Of a DNA stretch of 64,000 bases, positions 27,671 through 36,659 are shown in pieces (positions within the stretch are counted from its first letter, which is position 1; each line of letters begins with the position of its first letter). The position numbers and the translations under genes are program-made. The DNA lies in assembly GCF_000403845.2 (NCBI RefSeq), contig NZ_KE159567.1, positions 628,911 through 692,910 of the forward strand. Reading direction: 5' to 3'. Source of the stretch: Eubacterium sp. 14-2. GTDB lineage: Bacteria > Bacillota > Clostridia > Lachnospirales > Lachnospiraceae. Under the pieces are notes generated by a model. That model saw nothing but the letters and a program-made list of their open reading frames with translations. It was not told the DNA's origin and did no database searches.

Positions 27671-28891
27671 ATGTATAAAATCAACGAAAATTACCAGAAA
27701 CTGCCGGGCAGTTACCTGTTCAGCACCATTGCCAGAAAAGTAGCGGCATTTACAGAGGCCAGTCCGGACAAAGAGATTATCCGTCTTGGAATCGGAGATG
27801 TCACCCAGCCTCTGGCCCCTGCAATTATTCAGGCCATGCATAAGGCAGTAGACGAAATGGGAGATGCGGCTGCTTTCCGGGGCTATGCGCCGGATGCAGG
27901 CTATGATTTCCTGAGAAATGCCATTGCAGAGCATGATTACAGATCCAGAGGATGCAGTATTTCCGCCGATGAAATTTTTGTTTCTGACGGGGCTAAGAGT
28001 GATTCAGCCAATATTCAGGAAATTTTCGGCGGGGAAAACAGAATTGCAGTCTGTGACCCGGTGTACCCGGTATATGTGGATTCCAATGTAATGGCAGGCA
28101 GAACCGGAATATACGACAGAGAAAAAGAGACCTGGAGCAATGTGATTTATATGCCCTGTACCATGGAAAATGGATTTGTGCCGGAGTTCCCGAAGGAAAG
28201 GCCGGATATGATTTATCTGTGCCTGCCCAACAATCCCACCGGAACCACCATTACCAGAGCACAGCTTCAGGAATGGGTGGATTATGCCGCAAAGGTGGGG
28301 GCAGTCATTATTTATGACGCAGCCTATGAAGCATATATTTCTGAGGAAAATGTGGCTCATTCCATTTATGAATGTGAGGGCGCCGAAAAGTGTGCCATAG
28401 AGTTAAAGAGTTTTTCCAAAAATGCAGGATTTACCGGAGTGCGCCTGGGCTATACGGTGGTGCCGAAAGCGTTAAAATGCGGAGAGGTTTCTCTGAATCA
28501 GATGTGGGCAAGACGTCATGGAACCAAATTCAACGGGGCGCCCTACATTGTCCAGCGGGCAGGAGAGGCAGTTTACAGCCCGCAGGGAAAGGCTCAGTTA
28601 AAGGAACAGGTGGCTTATTATATGAAAAATGCCGCGGCCATCAAAAATGGTCTGCAGGATGCCGGTTATACCGTATTCGGCGGTGTCAACGCCCCTTATA
28701 TCTGGATGAAAACACCTGGAAACATGACGTCCTGGGAATTTTTTGATGTTCTGTTAGAGCAGGCCGGTGTGGTGGGAACGCCCGGTTCCGGATTCGGGCC
28801 CAGCGGGGAAGGATATTTCCGTCTGACTGCATTTGGAAGCCATGAGAATACTCTGGCAGCCCTGGAGCGGATTCGCAGACAGGCATTTTGA
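27671..28891 (+). CDS. dapL: LL-diaminopimelate aminotransferase
   Basis: 406 residues, class I/II PLP aminotransferase that makes LL-DAP directly from tetrahydrodipicolinate, bypassing the succinylase and acetylase steps. The PLP lysine lies in [17 protein letters not shown] near residue 245. Also present are [15 protein letters not shown] at the N-terminus, [29 protein letters not shown] and [11 protein letters not shown]. Length and motifs match the DapL family closely. Adjacent to dapF, which processes its product. Confidence 0.94.
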   Translation: MYKINENYQKLPGSYLFSTIARKVAAFTEASPDKEIIRLGIGDVTQPLAPAIIQAMHKAVDEMGDAAAFRGYAPDAGYDFLRNAIAEHDYRSRGCSISADEIFVSDGAKSDSANIQEIFGGENRIAVCDPVYPVYVDSNVMAGRTGIYDREKETWSNVIYMPCTMENGFVPEFPKERPDMIYLCLPNNPTGTTITRAQLQEWVDYAAKVGAVIIYDAAYEAYISEENVAHSIYECEGAEKCAIELKSFSKNAGFTGVRLGYTVVPKALKCGEVSLNQMWARRHGTKFNGAPYIVQRAGEAVYSPQGKAQLKEQVAYYMKNAAAIKNGLQDAGYTVFGGVNAPYIWMKTPGNMTSWEFFDVLLEQAGVVGTPGSGFGPSGEGYFRLTAFGSHENTLAALERIRRQAF

Positions 28892-28899
28892 AAAAAGTG

Positions 28900-28928
28900 T
28901 TGTCAGTTTCGGCGGAACAGTGTATAAT
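28900..28928 (+). promoter_or_regulatory. Promoter now separated from tetR by an IS
   Basis: TTGTCA (28900-28905), 17-base spacer, TATAAT (28923-28928). It points toward the IS left end. If the IS and one copy of the flanking 10-base repeat are removed, this -10 would lie about 37 bases before the tetR GTG, an ordinary distance. Confidence 0.75.
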
Positions 28929-28941
28929 TTCAGACAAAAGA

Positions 28942-30532
28942 TAAATAAGTATAGAGAAGAGCAAAACGCATTGATTTTAAGATGAGATTTGACTGTTAGA
29001 CTTTTAATGTTGAGGGAAGACGCTTTTTAGGCATAACAAAGCTAACGTAAGTCCAAAACCTACGAAAATCAGGGAGTATTCAGTTACAAAAGTCAGGCAG
29101 TCCGTTTTAAAGATTTTAGCTTGCGGTAGGATTGACCGGAATTGCCAGTAACTGCAGCAATGGCAACAGCCAAAAGACTGATATGGGCAAGTGTGTTTAG
29201 GTTTGCAACGGAGGATTTGTTTCTTACCCACATCCGTTCCTGCCCCGTGTTTTTGAAGCGGGAATTGTAACGTTCACATTCCGTGCGGAGAAAATAGCTG
29301 CTTTTAAAATACCTGCTGTTCCTGTCGATGGAAAGCCGCAGGTCGTCCGCAATTGTAATGTATCTGGTACAGCCACGATGCTTTTTGCCATTATAAAAGT
29401 TTTTGTGATGGCATGGGCAGTCAGCATCTTTGGATGACTTTAATGGACAGCAGAACTTTTGGCGGGTGCGATTTCTATCAGAAAATTTACCATCCTTCCA
29501 CATGGCAAGTCCTGCTTCACAGATGGGATTTCCCTGAGGAAGAAGTTTGGGATTTTTCGTATTACGTTTGTTTAATGGTATGATGCATTCCCCGTCATAG
29601 AGCTCTTTGACCTGGTTGTAAATCTTTTTTACATCATAGCCTTTGTCAGCAAGAAAGGTACACTCTGTAACAGGAAGGAAAGCATGAGTGCCAGCAAGGA
29701 TATCAAGAGCGACTGTGGAATCTGCCACTTCAGCAGTTGTGGTCATTTCATAAATAGGGAGACCGGAGATGCAGTCTACGAGGACATGGTTTTTGTAACC
29801 CCAGTAGAATTCATATTTCTTTTCGTTAGTCTGGTTGGAAGCTGTGTGTACACCGAGTTTACAGTGCTTATCTGCTTTTGGCTGGTTGTCAGGCTGGAAT
29901 TTGTTAGAGAGGAAAGACTTGGGATTGTTCTGTGATGTATTGGCAGAAACAGGGGTGGAATCCAGTCCTATGAAGGAGGTATCTATGATGCCATCTGCAG
30001 CAAGGGAAAGAACCTGTGACTGCATAATGTAGGAAAGAATGGAATGGTCAAAATCTTTCAGGAAGCGGTCAAAAGTCCAGTATGAAGGAAGCGGCAGGGA
30101 AATATCAAAGCCGCAGTAATGGGCAATGAGAAGATTGTTGTTGAGATAATCGACAAGGTCAGTAATCATGGGGAAGCCTTCACATTTCATGACAATGAAG
30201 GCACAAATCATGGCGTGGTTGGAAAAACCTTTACGTCCCGTTTTTGGGTATTCCTGAACGAAAGACAGATCAAGATTCAGGAAAAGGGAATCATAAAATT
30301 TAGCAACAGGTTGAGAGGTAAAAAGACGGATGTCTTGAATGATTTGTTGACGGTAGATAGCAATCAGCTCCTTTCGGTGAATTTGTTTTGGCAACTTAAT
30401 TATACCATCTGGAGCTGGTTGTTACTATAAATACAGAACCAAAGGTTCTGGGAGTGATAAAAGAGGTTGCCATGCCTCGCAAATCCGCATAAATACTGAA
30501 TGTGTGGAGTTTTGCTCATGGCTAAATAAGTA
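28942..30532. mobile_element. IS4-like insertion sequence with 10-base direct repeats
   Basis: One DDE transposase gene on the minus strand, ends marked by inverted GAGCAAAAC (28959-28967) and GTTTTGCTC (30509-30517), and a 10-base direct repeat TAAATAAGTA on both sides (28942-28951 and 30523-30532). The direct repeat is the likely target duplication, so the element itself is about 28952-30522. The ends are not perfectly symmetrical outside the GAGCAAAAC core (7 versus 5 bases), so boundaries may be off by a few bases. Insertion is between a promoter and tetR. Confidence 0.85.
29093..30394 (-). CDS. DDE transposase, IS4-like
   Basis: 433 residues. Catalytic acids appear in FIGLDSTPVS (first Asp, near residue 144), TFLADKGYD (second Asp, near 250) and the C-terminal Y-x2-R-x3-E-x6-K signature (YFLRTECERYNSRFK) typical of IS4-type transposases. 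A Cys-rich CPCHHKN segment precedes it. The longest frame begins with TTG at 30394 and no good ribosome site is seen there; an AAAGGAG lies just inside the frame, so the true start is uncertain. No frameshift or stop interrupts it, so it may be active. Confidence 0.85.
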   Translation of the reverse strand: MPKQIHRKELIAIYRQQIIQDIRLFTSQPVAKFYDSLFLNLDLSFVQEYPKTGRKGFSNHAMICAFIVMKCEGFPMITDLVDYLNNNLLIAHYCGFDISLPLPSYWTFDRFLKDFDHSILSYIMQSQVLSLAADGIIDTSFIGLDSTPVSANTSQNNPKSFLSNKFQPDNQPKADKHCKLGVHTASNQTNEKKYEFYWGYKNHVLVDCISGLPIYEMTTTAEVADSTVALDILAGTHAFLPVTECTFLADKGYDVKKIYNQVKELYDGECIIPLNKRNTKNPKLLPQGNPICEAGLAMWKDGKFSDRNRTRQKFCCPLKSSKDADCPCHHKNFYNGKKHRGCTRYITIADDLRLSIDRNSRYFKSSYFLRTECERYNSRFKNTGQERMWVRNKSSVANLNTLAHISLLAVAIAAVTGNSGQSYRKLKSLKRTA

Positions 30533-30547
30533 CAGAAGGGAGGGAGC

Positions 30548-31171
30548 GTGATCACTCCGGATGATACGAAAACACGGATTATTTTTGCGGCAATGAAGGC
30601 TGTGCGGCAGTATGGTCTGGAAGGGGCGCGTATCCAGAATGTCAGTGAGCTGGCCGGGATTTCTCCCGGAGCACTGTACCGCTATTTTGAAAGTAAGGAT
30701 CAGCTGCTGGTAGAGTGCTTTACCTATGTGGACAGACAGGCTGCGGCGATTTTTGATCATTTGAAATTCGATCCCCGAACCATGCTGACAGATCCCATGA
30801 GAGCAGTGAAAGACCTGTGGCTGCCATATTTTCGTTTTTGGGTGGCCCACCCGGATGAGACGATTTTCTATCATCGGTTTCGGGACAGTGCATTCTTTCC
30901 CAGATATGACAAAGTCCGGGAAGTAGATTATTTTGATTCCTTTAATGGAATGGTCCGTGCCTTTCGGGAAATGTTTCCCGGTTTGAAACAGATGAATCAG
31001 GATTTGCTGTGGCTTCATGTGCTCAGTTCCACTGTGATGTATGCCAAATATGTGGTGGAAGGGGTGGTTCCTGACAATCAGGAAACGCAGGATACCGTTT
31101 TCCGTCTGCTGGCCACAGGGCTGAGCAGTTATCTGCAGCCGAAATCATCTGTGGAAGAAAAAGGAATCTAA
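30548..31171 (+). CDS. TetR-family transcriptional regulator
   Basis: 207 residues. An N-terminal helix-turn-helix (TRIIFAAMKAVRQYGLEGARIQNVSELAGISPGALYRYFESKDQLL) and a helical ligand-binding domain. It starts with GTG at 30548, preceded by GGGAGG only 4 bases away, which is tight. Its natural promoter (28900-28928) has been displaced by the IS, so expression may be lost or driven from IS sequence. Target unknown; no transporter pair adjacent. Confidence 0.9.
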   Translation: MITPDDTKTRIIFAAMKAVRQYGLEGARIQNVSELAGISPGALYRYFESKDQLLVECFTYVDRQAAAIFDHLKFDPRTMLTDPMRAVKDLWLPYFRFWVAHPDETIFYHRFRDSAFFPRYDKVREVDYFDSFNGMVRAFREMFPGLKQMNQDLLWLHVLSSTVMYAKYVVEGVVPDNQETQDTVFRLLATGLSSYLQPKSSVEEKGI

Positions 31172-31201
31172 CAAACATACCGCTGCAGAGCGGTTTGTTT
31201 A
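31170..31201 (+). terminator. Terminator after tetR
   Basis: ACCGCT-GCAG-AGCGGT (31179-31194) extended by AACAAA/TTGTT arms and ending in TTTG-TTT. The following 200 bases contain no convincing gene. Confidence 0.6.
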
Positions 31202-31409
31202 TCGCCGGAAGTAAGTAAATATTTATTCTCTCCGGTAAAGAGAAAAACAGCCATGTCCGTGTGATGATCGGAGTTGTATGAGATGCTGCTGTAAGTATAT
31301 CGCAGATGACAGGGGGCCGGGGCAATTCGGATAAAAGAATTTTCTGCCGGTTCAGATACTTCGGAAGGATCTTTCTTACAGGACGCTTCTGATAGCTCAG
31401 GAGATTCTG

Positions 31410-31637
31410 ATGCTGCAGTTATTTCCGGTGAAAAGGAAATGTCAGACCGTGCTGCTGACAGAGGCGGTGGAAGATATGGAAAGCCGGGACGCCAGAGATT
31501 CCTCTGATGGCGCCGGTATTCACCGGACGGGAAATCATACCTGGCTGCTGGCTGTAATTGCAGTTTTATCAGGGATTTTTCTGGTAATCATGACACTGTA
31601 CGGTTTTTTATCGGAGAAAAGAAATGAAAGGAAATAA
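31410..31637 (+). CDS. Small single-span membrane protein coupled to sortase (possibly a remnant sortase substrate)
   Basis: 75 residues with AGGAG 6 bases before the ATG. A polar N-terminal half, then HRTGNHTWLLAVIAVLSGIFLVIMTLYGF and a basic tail (SEKRNERK). The layout (TG-N-H-T, hydrophobic span, positive tail) looks like a cell-wall sorting signal that lacks a clear LPxTG. The stop lies 14 bases inside the sortase gene, so translation is coupled. An overlapping open frame (31310-31507) encodes a Ser/Asp-rich stretch without a start, which suggests a frameshifted larger surface protein. Function unknown. Confidence 0.45.
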   Translation: MLQLFPVKRKCQTVLLTEAVEDMESRDARDSSDGAGIHRTGNHTWLLAVIAVLSGIFLVIMTLYGFLSEKRNERK

Positions 31638-32331
31638 ATGGTTTCGATTTTTTTATCTTGTCATTCTGCTGGTTTTTGCAGGAGCTCTTGGGGCGCTGGC
31701 AGTTCAGTTTGGGGAACTGCGCCAGGGAGACAGATTTTACCGGCAGACAGCAAAAGCTGCGGCGGCAGAGGAAGTATCCCGGTTTCCCCGGTATGTATCT
31801 GAGTTGGCCGGAGAATATCCCGGTCTGGCGGCCTGGCTTCAGATTCCGGGCACGTCGGTCAATTATCCTGTTATGTCCGGTATGGATAACCAGTATTACC
31901 TGAATCATCTGCCGGATGGAAGGGAAAATGTATGCGGCAGTCTGTTTCTGGACTGCCGTTCAGATAAAGAGAGTTTTCATTTTATTATTTACGGACATAA
32001 CGGTGCGGACGGAAAGATGTTTGGCCTGCTGAAACAATATGAATCAGAAAATTATTTTAAGGAACACAGCACTTTTCACATTATTACATCGGATTCTTTC
32101 TATGTCTGCCCTGTTTTTTCCGTCCGGCGTGTGAAAGCGGACGGAGAGGCCTACAGGCTTAAGTTCAGGGATAAAGAGGAGCTGGAGGAGTATGCCAGGC
32201 AGGCAGCGGCAGAATCCATGTATGCCATTGACGCCGATTTCAGCAATATGGCAGGAATCGTGACATTATCCACCTGTACCGGATGGCGGAATCAGAGACT
32301 TATTGTGCAGGCAGTATTGCCATTGGAATGA
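31624..32331 (+). CDS. Class B sortase
   Basis: 235 residues. An N-terminal membrane anchor (about residues 8-29), then the sortase barrel with IPGTSVNYPVM and the catalytic triad: His in FIIYGHNG (near 123), Cys in TLSTCTGW (near 217) and Arg in NQRLIVQA. Class B sortases attach proteins such as NPQTN-type or other non-LPxTG substrates to peptidoglycan. No obvious full substrate gene is next to it apart from the small ORF overlapping its start. RBS GGAG 7 bases upstream. Confidence 0.9.
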   Translation: MKGNKWFRFFYLVILLVFAGALGALAVQFGELRQGDRFYRQTAKAAAAEEVSRFPRYVSELAGEYPGLAAWLQIPGTSVNYPVMSGMDNQYYLNHLPDGRENVCGSLFLDCRSDKESFHFIIYGHNGADGKMFGLLKQYESENYFKEHSTFHIITSDSFYVCPVFSVRRVKADGEAYRLKFRDKEELEEYARQAAAESMYAIDADFSNMAGIVTLSTCTGWRNQRLIVQAVLPLE

Positions 32332-32412
32332 CGCCGGATGAGAGACGCTGTTCCAATGGTGCATCAGACAGGGGCGAGATGGCAGAAATATTTGAGGATA
32401 TGTTTCTGCTCA

Positions 32413-32441
32413 TTGACCGGCACTGCATGGGAACGTATAAT
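32413..32441 (+). promoter_or_regulatory. Promoter for the RibD-like reductase
   Basis: TTGACC (32413-32418), 17-base spacer, TATAAT (32436-32441), 36 bases before the ATG at 32478. Confidence 0.8.
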
Positions 32442-32477
32442 AGTAGTTAAAGAAAGTTCAGAAAGAGAGGTTTCAAA

Positions 32478-33158
32478 ATGGACAGACCGATAACTACTTT
32501 ATTTATGCTGATGTCTGTAGACGGCAGAATAAGCACAGGTGCGGATGACGCCCTTGATTTTGACCAGGATTTACCGAAAATAGACGGAGTCCGGGAAGGG
32601 CTGGAACAGTATTATGAGATTGAGCAGACCACGGATCTGTGGGCGCTGAATTCCGGGCGGGTACAGGCAAAAATGGGAGTCAATGAGAAACCGGTTCCTC
32701 CAAAGACGCCGGTTTCTTTTGTGATAATTGACAATCATCATCTGAATGAACAGGGCGTTCGTTACTTTTGCGGGCGGTCTCAGAAATTTGTGCTGGTTAC
32801 AACCAATTCCTGTCATCCGGCTTTTGCATGCAGAGAGGAAAACCTCAGCATAATATTTCAGGAAAAACTGGATTTGAAAGGGGTGCTGGAACAGCTTGGG
32901 AGAGACTTTGGCTGTGAGAGAATTACCCTGCAGACAGGGGGAACGCTGAACGGAATGTTTTTGCGGGAAAAGCTGCTGGATTATGTGGATATTGTGGTGG
33001 CGCCTGTTCTTGTGGGCGGAAAGGATACATCCGGGCTGATTGATGGAAAATCCCTGACCAGGCAGGAGGAACTGAAACAGCTGGGCGTTCTGAAGCTGAC
33101 CGGATGCGAGACACTGAAGGACTCTTATCTGCGGTTACAATATAAAGTAATCAGCTGA
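32478..33158 (+). CDS. RibD C-terminal / dihydrofolate-reductase-fold protein
   Basis: 226 residues. DHFR-like fold seen from the N-terminal LFMLMSVDGRIS, the cofactor region ITLQTGGTLNGMFL, and LDYVDIVVAPVLVGGKDT near the C-terminus. Related proteins reduce pyrimidine intermediates of riboflavin synthesis, but stand-alone copies like this are usually of unknown substrate. RBS AGAGAGG. It has its own promoter; the helicase gene follows 29 bases later. Confidence 0.85.
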   Translation: MDRPITTLFMLMSVDGRISTGADDALDFDQDLPKIDGVREGLEQYYEIEQTTDLWALNSGRVQAKMGVNEKPVPPKTPVSFVIIDNHHLNEQGVRYFCGRSQKFVLVTTNSCHPAFACREENLSIIFQEKLDLKGVLEQLGRDFGCERITLQTGGTLNGMFLREKLLDYVDIVVAPVLVGGKDTSGLIDGKSLTRQEELKQLGVLKLTGCETLKDSYLRLQYKVIS

Positions 33159-33187
33159 ATGCAGCGGAAGAACAGGGAGCACACAGG

Positions 33188-36100
33188 ATGAACAGCATTT
33201 GCCGTGATATTTTCAGAGCCATCCATGAGGGCAGATGGATGAGCATTGAATATCGTAACAGAGAAGAGCAGATTTCAAGATACTGGATTGGGATATATGA
33301 CCTGAATCCGGCAAAGCGCACCATGAAAGTGGAAGGTCTGCATCTGGGCAGGTACACCACCGAAACCTTTGAAGCGATTTATATTGACTCCATTCTTTCT
33401 TCCTCCGTTGTGGAAGGTTCTTATTGTCCCGTAAATGAGAAGCTGGTACGGGATATGGAAGAAAATCCCCGTAAATACAAGGATTTGTTTGAACATTCGG
33501 CAAATCTGAAAATACTGAATTATCTGGAGCTGTGCAACCGCATGGATACGGTTCCTTATTATTCCGATTTTGAACTGATACGGTATCTGGACCGGGAGAG
33601 CTTCCGGGGAGAAGAGTATCTGCTGAATGAAGACCAGTTCCGTATGATTGTGAAACAGTTCCAGTACAAAACCACGGAAAAGCGAAACAGGGAAGGAAAG
33701 CTGAAAATACAGCAGCTTGCCATAAACGTACTCAGCATTCCCACGCCCCGGGGACTGTATGTGCTGGCTTACCGGAAGCTGCAGCTTGATGTAAAGCAGC
33801 GGGTTCTGCGGCCTGACGATGAGATTGTTATCTGCACCGAATACACCCTGGACGGAGTAAAAGAAAATGTGCGGAAATTTCTGGACGGGGAGGAATATGA
33901 ACTGCTGAAGGAGTTTGAGCAGAATCAGGAACAGATTAAGGAATGTATTACAAACCACAGCAGACAGGCTGTGGGCGTAGATGACATGCCTTACCTGATT
34001 GGTCTGGGCATGGATATTATACTGGATTTGCACAAAGAATATGAGGCTGTCACAGACATGTATCAGAAAGAGGAAGTGACAGCCCCCATTCAGGCATTTT
34101 TTGGTGAAATGGTGCGCAGACCCCGCCGGAGAAAGGCGTATCCGGTGGTACTTGCAGAACAGAAGGTGAATCTGGACCAGCTTCTGGCCATCAATAACGC
34201 CATGAAATATCCCGTTGCCTATATCCAGGGGCCGCCGGGAACCGGAAAAACCAGCACCATAATCAACACCATTGTCACGGCCTTTTTCAATGAAAAGACC
34301 GTGCTGTTTGTGTCGTATAACAATCACCCCATCAACGGAGTGGTGGAAAAACTGCTGTCCATGAAATACCAGGACAAAACCATTCCCTTTCCGGTGCTGC
34401 GTCTTGGAAACAGTGAGAAAATGCAGGAAGCGCTGGAACATATCCAGGCAGTATATGAACAGACCATATCCGTTAAAATTTTCACGTCCACCCTGGACAG
34501 GAACCGGGATGACAGAATTGAACGGGCCAGGAAACTTTCTGATTTGCTGCGCAGATATGAGGAACTGCTGGATCTGGAAGAACGCAGAGAAACCATCAGC
34601 CGGATGCTGGAATATGAAGGCGGCAGCCTGTCCGTTCAGATGCTGCCCTTCCAGGCAGATTTGCAGGGCAGGCAGATGGAGCAGGTAAAACGCAGAATGG
34701 AAAAGACAGGGAGTATTACCGAGGAAGAAGCATTTTCCCTGCTGGATGACAAGGTGGAAGACCTGAAAAAATATCTGTATTACACTTCCGCCAGATATAT
34801 CCGGAAACTGGATCTGCCCAGACATAAGGATTTGAAAGAAATTGTTTTCAATGAAAATAAGAAGACACGTCTGGAGGATTTTTCCAGATATCTGAGCAGG
34901 AAGGAAAATATAAAAAAACTTCAGGAAATTTTTCCCATAGTGGCTACCACCTGCATTTCCGCCCATAAGCTGGGAGAGCCTGCGCCCATGTTTGACATGG
35001 TGATTATGGATGAAGCCAGCCAGTGTAACACAGCCGTTTCTCTGGTGCCCGTGATCCGGGGCAGCAGCCTGATGATGGTGGGAGACCCCCAGCAGCTTAA
35101 CCCGGTGATTCAGCTGGAGGAAATGGTCAATCAGAAACTCAGGAAAAAATACAACGTTCCGGAAGAATACGATTACCGGAAAAATTCCATTTACAAAACC
35201 TTTCTGGCCTGTGATGCGGTAAATGATGAAATTCTCCTTCACTATCATTACCGCTGTCATGAGAAAATCATCGGATTTAACAATAAAAAATACTATAATG
35301 AAAAGCTCTGTATCAAAACCGAAAGCCGGGAACCGGAACCTCTTCTGTATCTGGATGTGAGAGACAGTCAGAGCAGCGGAAAAAATACCGCGCCTGGGGA
35401 AGTGGAAGAAATCATAAAATACGCCGGAAAAAACAGAGATAAAACCATTGGGGTGATTACTCCTTTTGTAAACCAGAAAAAGCTGTTGGAGGAGGGGCTT
35501 AAGCAGGCGCGTCTGTCCAATGTGGACTGCGGTACCGTTCATGCTTTTCAGGGAGATGAAAAAGACATTGTACTGTTTTCCACAGCCATTACATCCCAGA
35601 CTCAGGCAGGCACCTATGAATGGCTGAAAAACAACAAAGAGCTGATTAATGTGGCTACTTCCAGAGCAAAAGACAGGCTGATTATACTGTCGGACCTGAA
35701 AAATCTGGAGCGGCTGCACCAGCAGGACGGAGAGGACGATCTGTATGAGCTGATACAGTATACCAGGAGGAACGGGAAATCCCAGGTCACCGGAAAACAG
35801 GCAAATTCCAGAGCCCTTGGGGTTAAGCCCTTCAGCTCTGCCACAGAGGAAGCATTTCTGAAAAATCTGAATCATGCCCTGGAAAATATCTGGCTGACCC
35901 AGAACCGTTTCCAGATACAGCGGGAGGTGGCTGTTTCAGATATTCTGCCCGGACAGGGGCCGGAACTGTTTTATGCTGACAGGTTTGATTTCGTGGTGTA
36001 TGAGCAGCAGAAAGAAAAGGAAATACCGGTACTGGCCATTGAACTGGAAGGCAGAGAACATCTGGAAGAGGAAGTGCGGAAACGGCGGGAAGAACAGAAA

Positions 36101-36211
36101 CAGGAACTTTGCCGGAAATTTGATCTGCAGGTGATCCAGGTGGAGAATTCCTATGCCAGAAGGTACAATCATATCAAGGAAATTCTTATGAATTTCTTCC
36201 GCAGCAGTTAA
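33188..36211 (+). CDS. WYL-like / superfamily 1 helicase / PD-(D/E)XK-like nuclease fusion
   Basis: 1007 residues. Residues ~1-80 resemble a WYL-type sensor (IFRAIHEGRWMSIEYRNREEQISRYWIGIYDL). An SF1 (Upf1/DNA2-like) helicase core follows, with Walker A GPPGTGKT near 348, a long helical insertion, Walker B MDEASQ near 605, GDPQQLNPV near 632, and motifs IV-VI (VITPFVNQK, GTVHAFQGDEKD, NVATSRAKDRLI). The last ~90 residues look like a DUF2726/PD-(D/E)XK nuclease: RFDFVV, AIELEGREH, then K in EQKQELC. This combination suggests nucleic-acid surveillance or phage defence. Catalysis is inferred from motifs. Not named in any system I can identify. Confidence 0.82.
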   Translation: MNSICRDIFRAIHEGRWMSIEYRNREEQISRYWIGIYDLNPAKRTMKVEGLHLGRYTTETFEAIYIDSILSSSVVEGSYCPVNEKLVRDMEENPRKYKDLFEHSANLKILNYLELCNRMDTVPYYSDFELIRYLDRESFRGEEYLLNEDQFRMIVKQFQYKTTEKRNREGKLKIQQLAINVLSIPTPRGLYVLAYRKLQLDVKQRVLRPDDEIVICTEYTLDGVKENVRKFLDGEEYELLKEFEQNQEQIKECITNHSRQAVGVDDMPYLIGLGMDIILDLHKEYEAVTDMYQKEEVTAPIQAFFGEMVRRPRRRKAYPVVLAEQKVNLDQLLAINNAMKYPVAYIQGPPGTGKTSTIINTIVTAFFNEKTVLFVSYNNHPINGVVEKLLSMKYQDKTIPFPVLRLGNSEKMQEALEHIQAVYEQTISVKIFTSTLDRNRDDRIERARKLSDLLRRYEELLDLEERRETISRMLEYEGGSLSVQMLPFQADLQGRQMEQVKRRMEKTGSITEEEAFSLLDDKVEDLKKYLYYTSARYIRKLDLPRHKDLKEIVFNENKKTRLEDFSRYLSRKENIKKLQEIFPIVATTCISAHKLGEPAPMFDMVIMDEASQCNTAVSLVPVIRGSSLMMVGDPQQLNPVIQLEEMVNQKLRKKYNVPEEYDYRKNSIYKTFLACDAVNDEILLHYHYRCHEKIIGFNNKKYYNEKLCIKTESREPEPLLYLDVRDSQSSGKNTAPGEVEEIIKYAGKNRDKTIGVITPFVNQKKLLEEGLKQARLSNVDCGTVHAFQGDEKDIVLFSTAITSQTQAGTYEWLKNNKELINVATSRAKDRLIILSDLKNLERLHQQDGEDDLYELIQYTRRNGKSQVTGKQANSRALGVKPFSSATEEAFLKNLNHALENIWLTQNRFQIQREVAVSDILPGQGPELFYADRFDFVVYEQQKEKEIPVLAIELEGREHLEEEVRKRREEQKQELCRKFDLQVIQVENSYARRYNHIKEILMNFFRSS

Positions 36212-36218
36212 GACATAG

Positions 36219-36247
36219 TTGACAAAATGAAACTACTGTAGTAGTAT
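36219..36247 (+). promoter_or_regulatory. Promoter of blaI-blaR1
   Basis: TTGACA (36219-36224), 17-base spacer, TAGTAT (36242-36247). Both BlaI-type dyads overlap or follow it. Confidence 0.85.
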
Positions 36248-36271
36248 AAATATATAGACTACTGCAGTAGT
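36232..36271 (+). promoter_or_regulatory. Two BlaI/MecI-type operator dyads
   Basis: ACTACTGTAGTAGT (36232-36245) overlaps the spacer and -10; ACTACTGCAGTAGT (36258-36271), a perfect palindrome, sits downstream at the transcript start. Their centres are 26 bases apart. This predicts autorepression by the BlaI-like protein encoded 18 bases further on. Confidence 0.85.
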
Positions 36272-36288
36272 TTTTTGGAGGACTGACA

Positions 36289-36648
36289 ATGGATGTAAAA
36301 TTATTTGATTCTGAACTGAAGGTGATGGACGTGTTGTGGCGGGAAGGCGATACCACGGCCAGATACATTGCCGGCGTATTGAAGGAAGAGGTGGGCTGGA
36401 ATAAAAATACCACCTACACCTTAATCAAACGATGTATAAAAAAGGGAGCCATTGAGCGTTCTGAGCCGAATTTCATGTGCCGGGCACTGATTCCCAAAGA
36501 GGAAGTCCAGGAAGCGGAAACGCAGGAACTCATTAACAGAGTTTACGATGGTTCTGCCGACAAGCTGTTTGCGGCATTGCTCAGCAGGAAGCAGCTGTCC
36601 CCGGGACAGATTTGCAGACTGAAACAGATGGTGGAAGAACTGGAATGA
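36289..36648 (+). CDS. BlaI/MecI-family transcriptional repressor
   Basis: 119 residues. Winged helix (LKVMDVLWREGDTTARYIAGVLKEEVGWNKNTTYTLIKRCIKKGAI) followed by a dimerisation tail with the region normally cleaved by the BlaR1-type protease. RBS TGGAGGAC. Two palindromic operators lie in its own promoter. The partner protease gene starts 11 bases downstream, forming a classic two-gene sensor pair. Confidence 0.92.
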   Translation: MDVKLFDSELKVMDVLWREGDTTARYIAGVLKEEVGWNKNTTYTLIKRCIKKGAIERSEPNFMCRALIPKEEVQEAETQELINRVYDGSADKLFAALLSRKQLSPGQICRLKQMVEELE

Positions 36649-36659
36649 GGTGACAGCAG

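Noticed and set aside
25177-27684. Long antisense frames opposite glnA and dapF
   Set aside because: Both lie opposite well-defined enzymes, have Cys/His/Phe-rich low-likelihood composition and no start signals.
31172-31409. A gene in the gap between tetR and the sortase
   Set aside because: All frames are interrupted. Only the start-less Ser/Asp-rich stretch is suggestive, and it is reported as a possible remnant.
33275-35875. An 866-codon open frame antisense to the helicase gene
   Set aside because: It mirrors codon bias of the sense gene, has no ribosome site or recognisable domain, and the sense strand carries clear helicase motifs.
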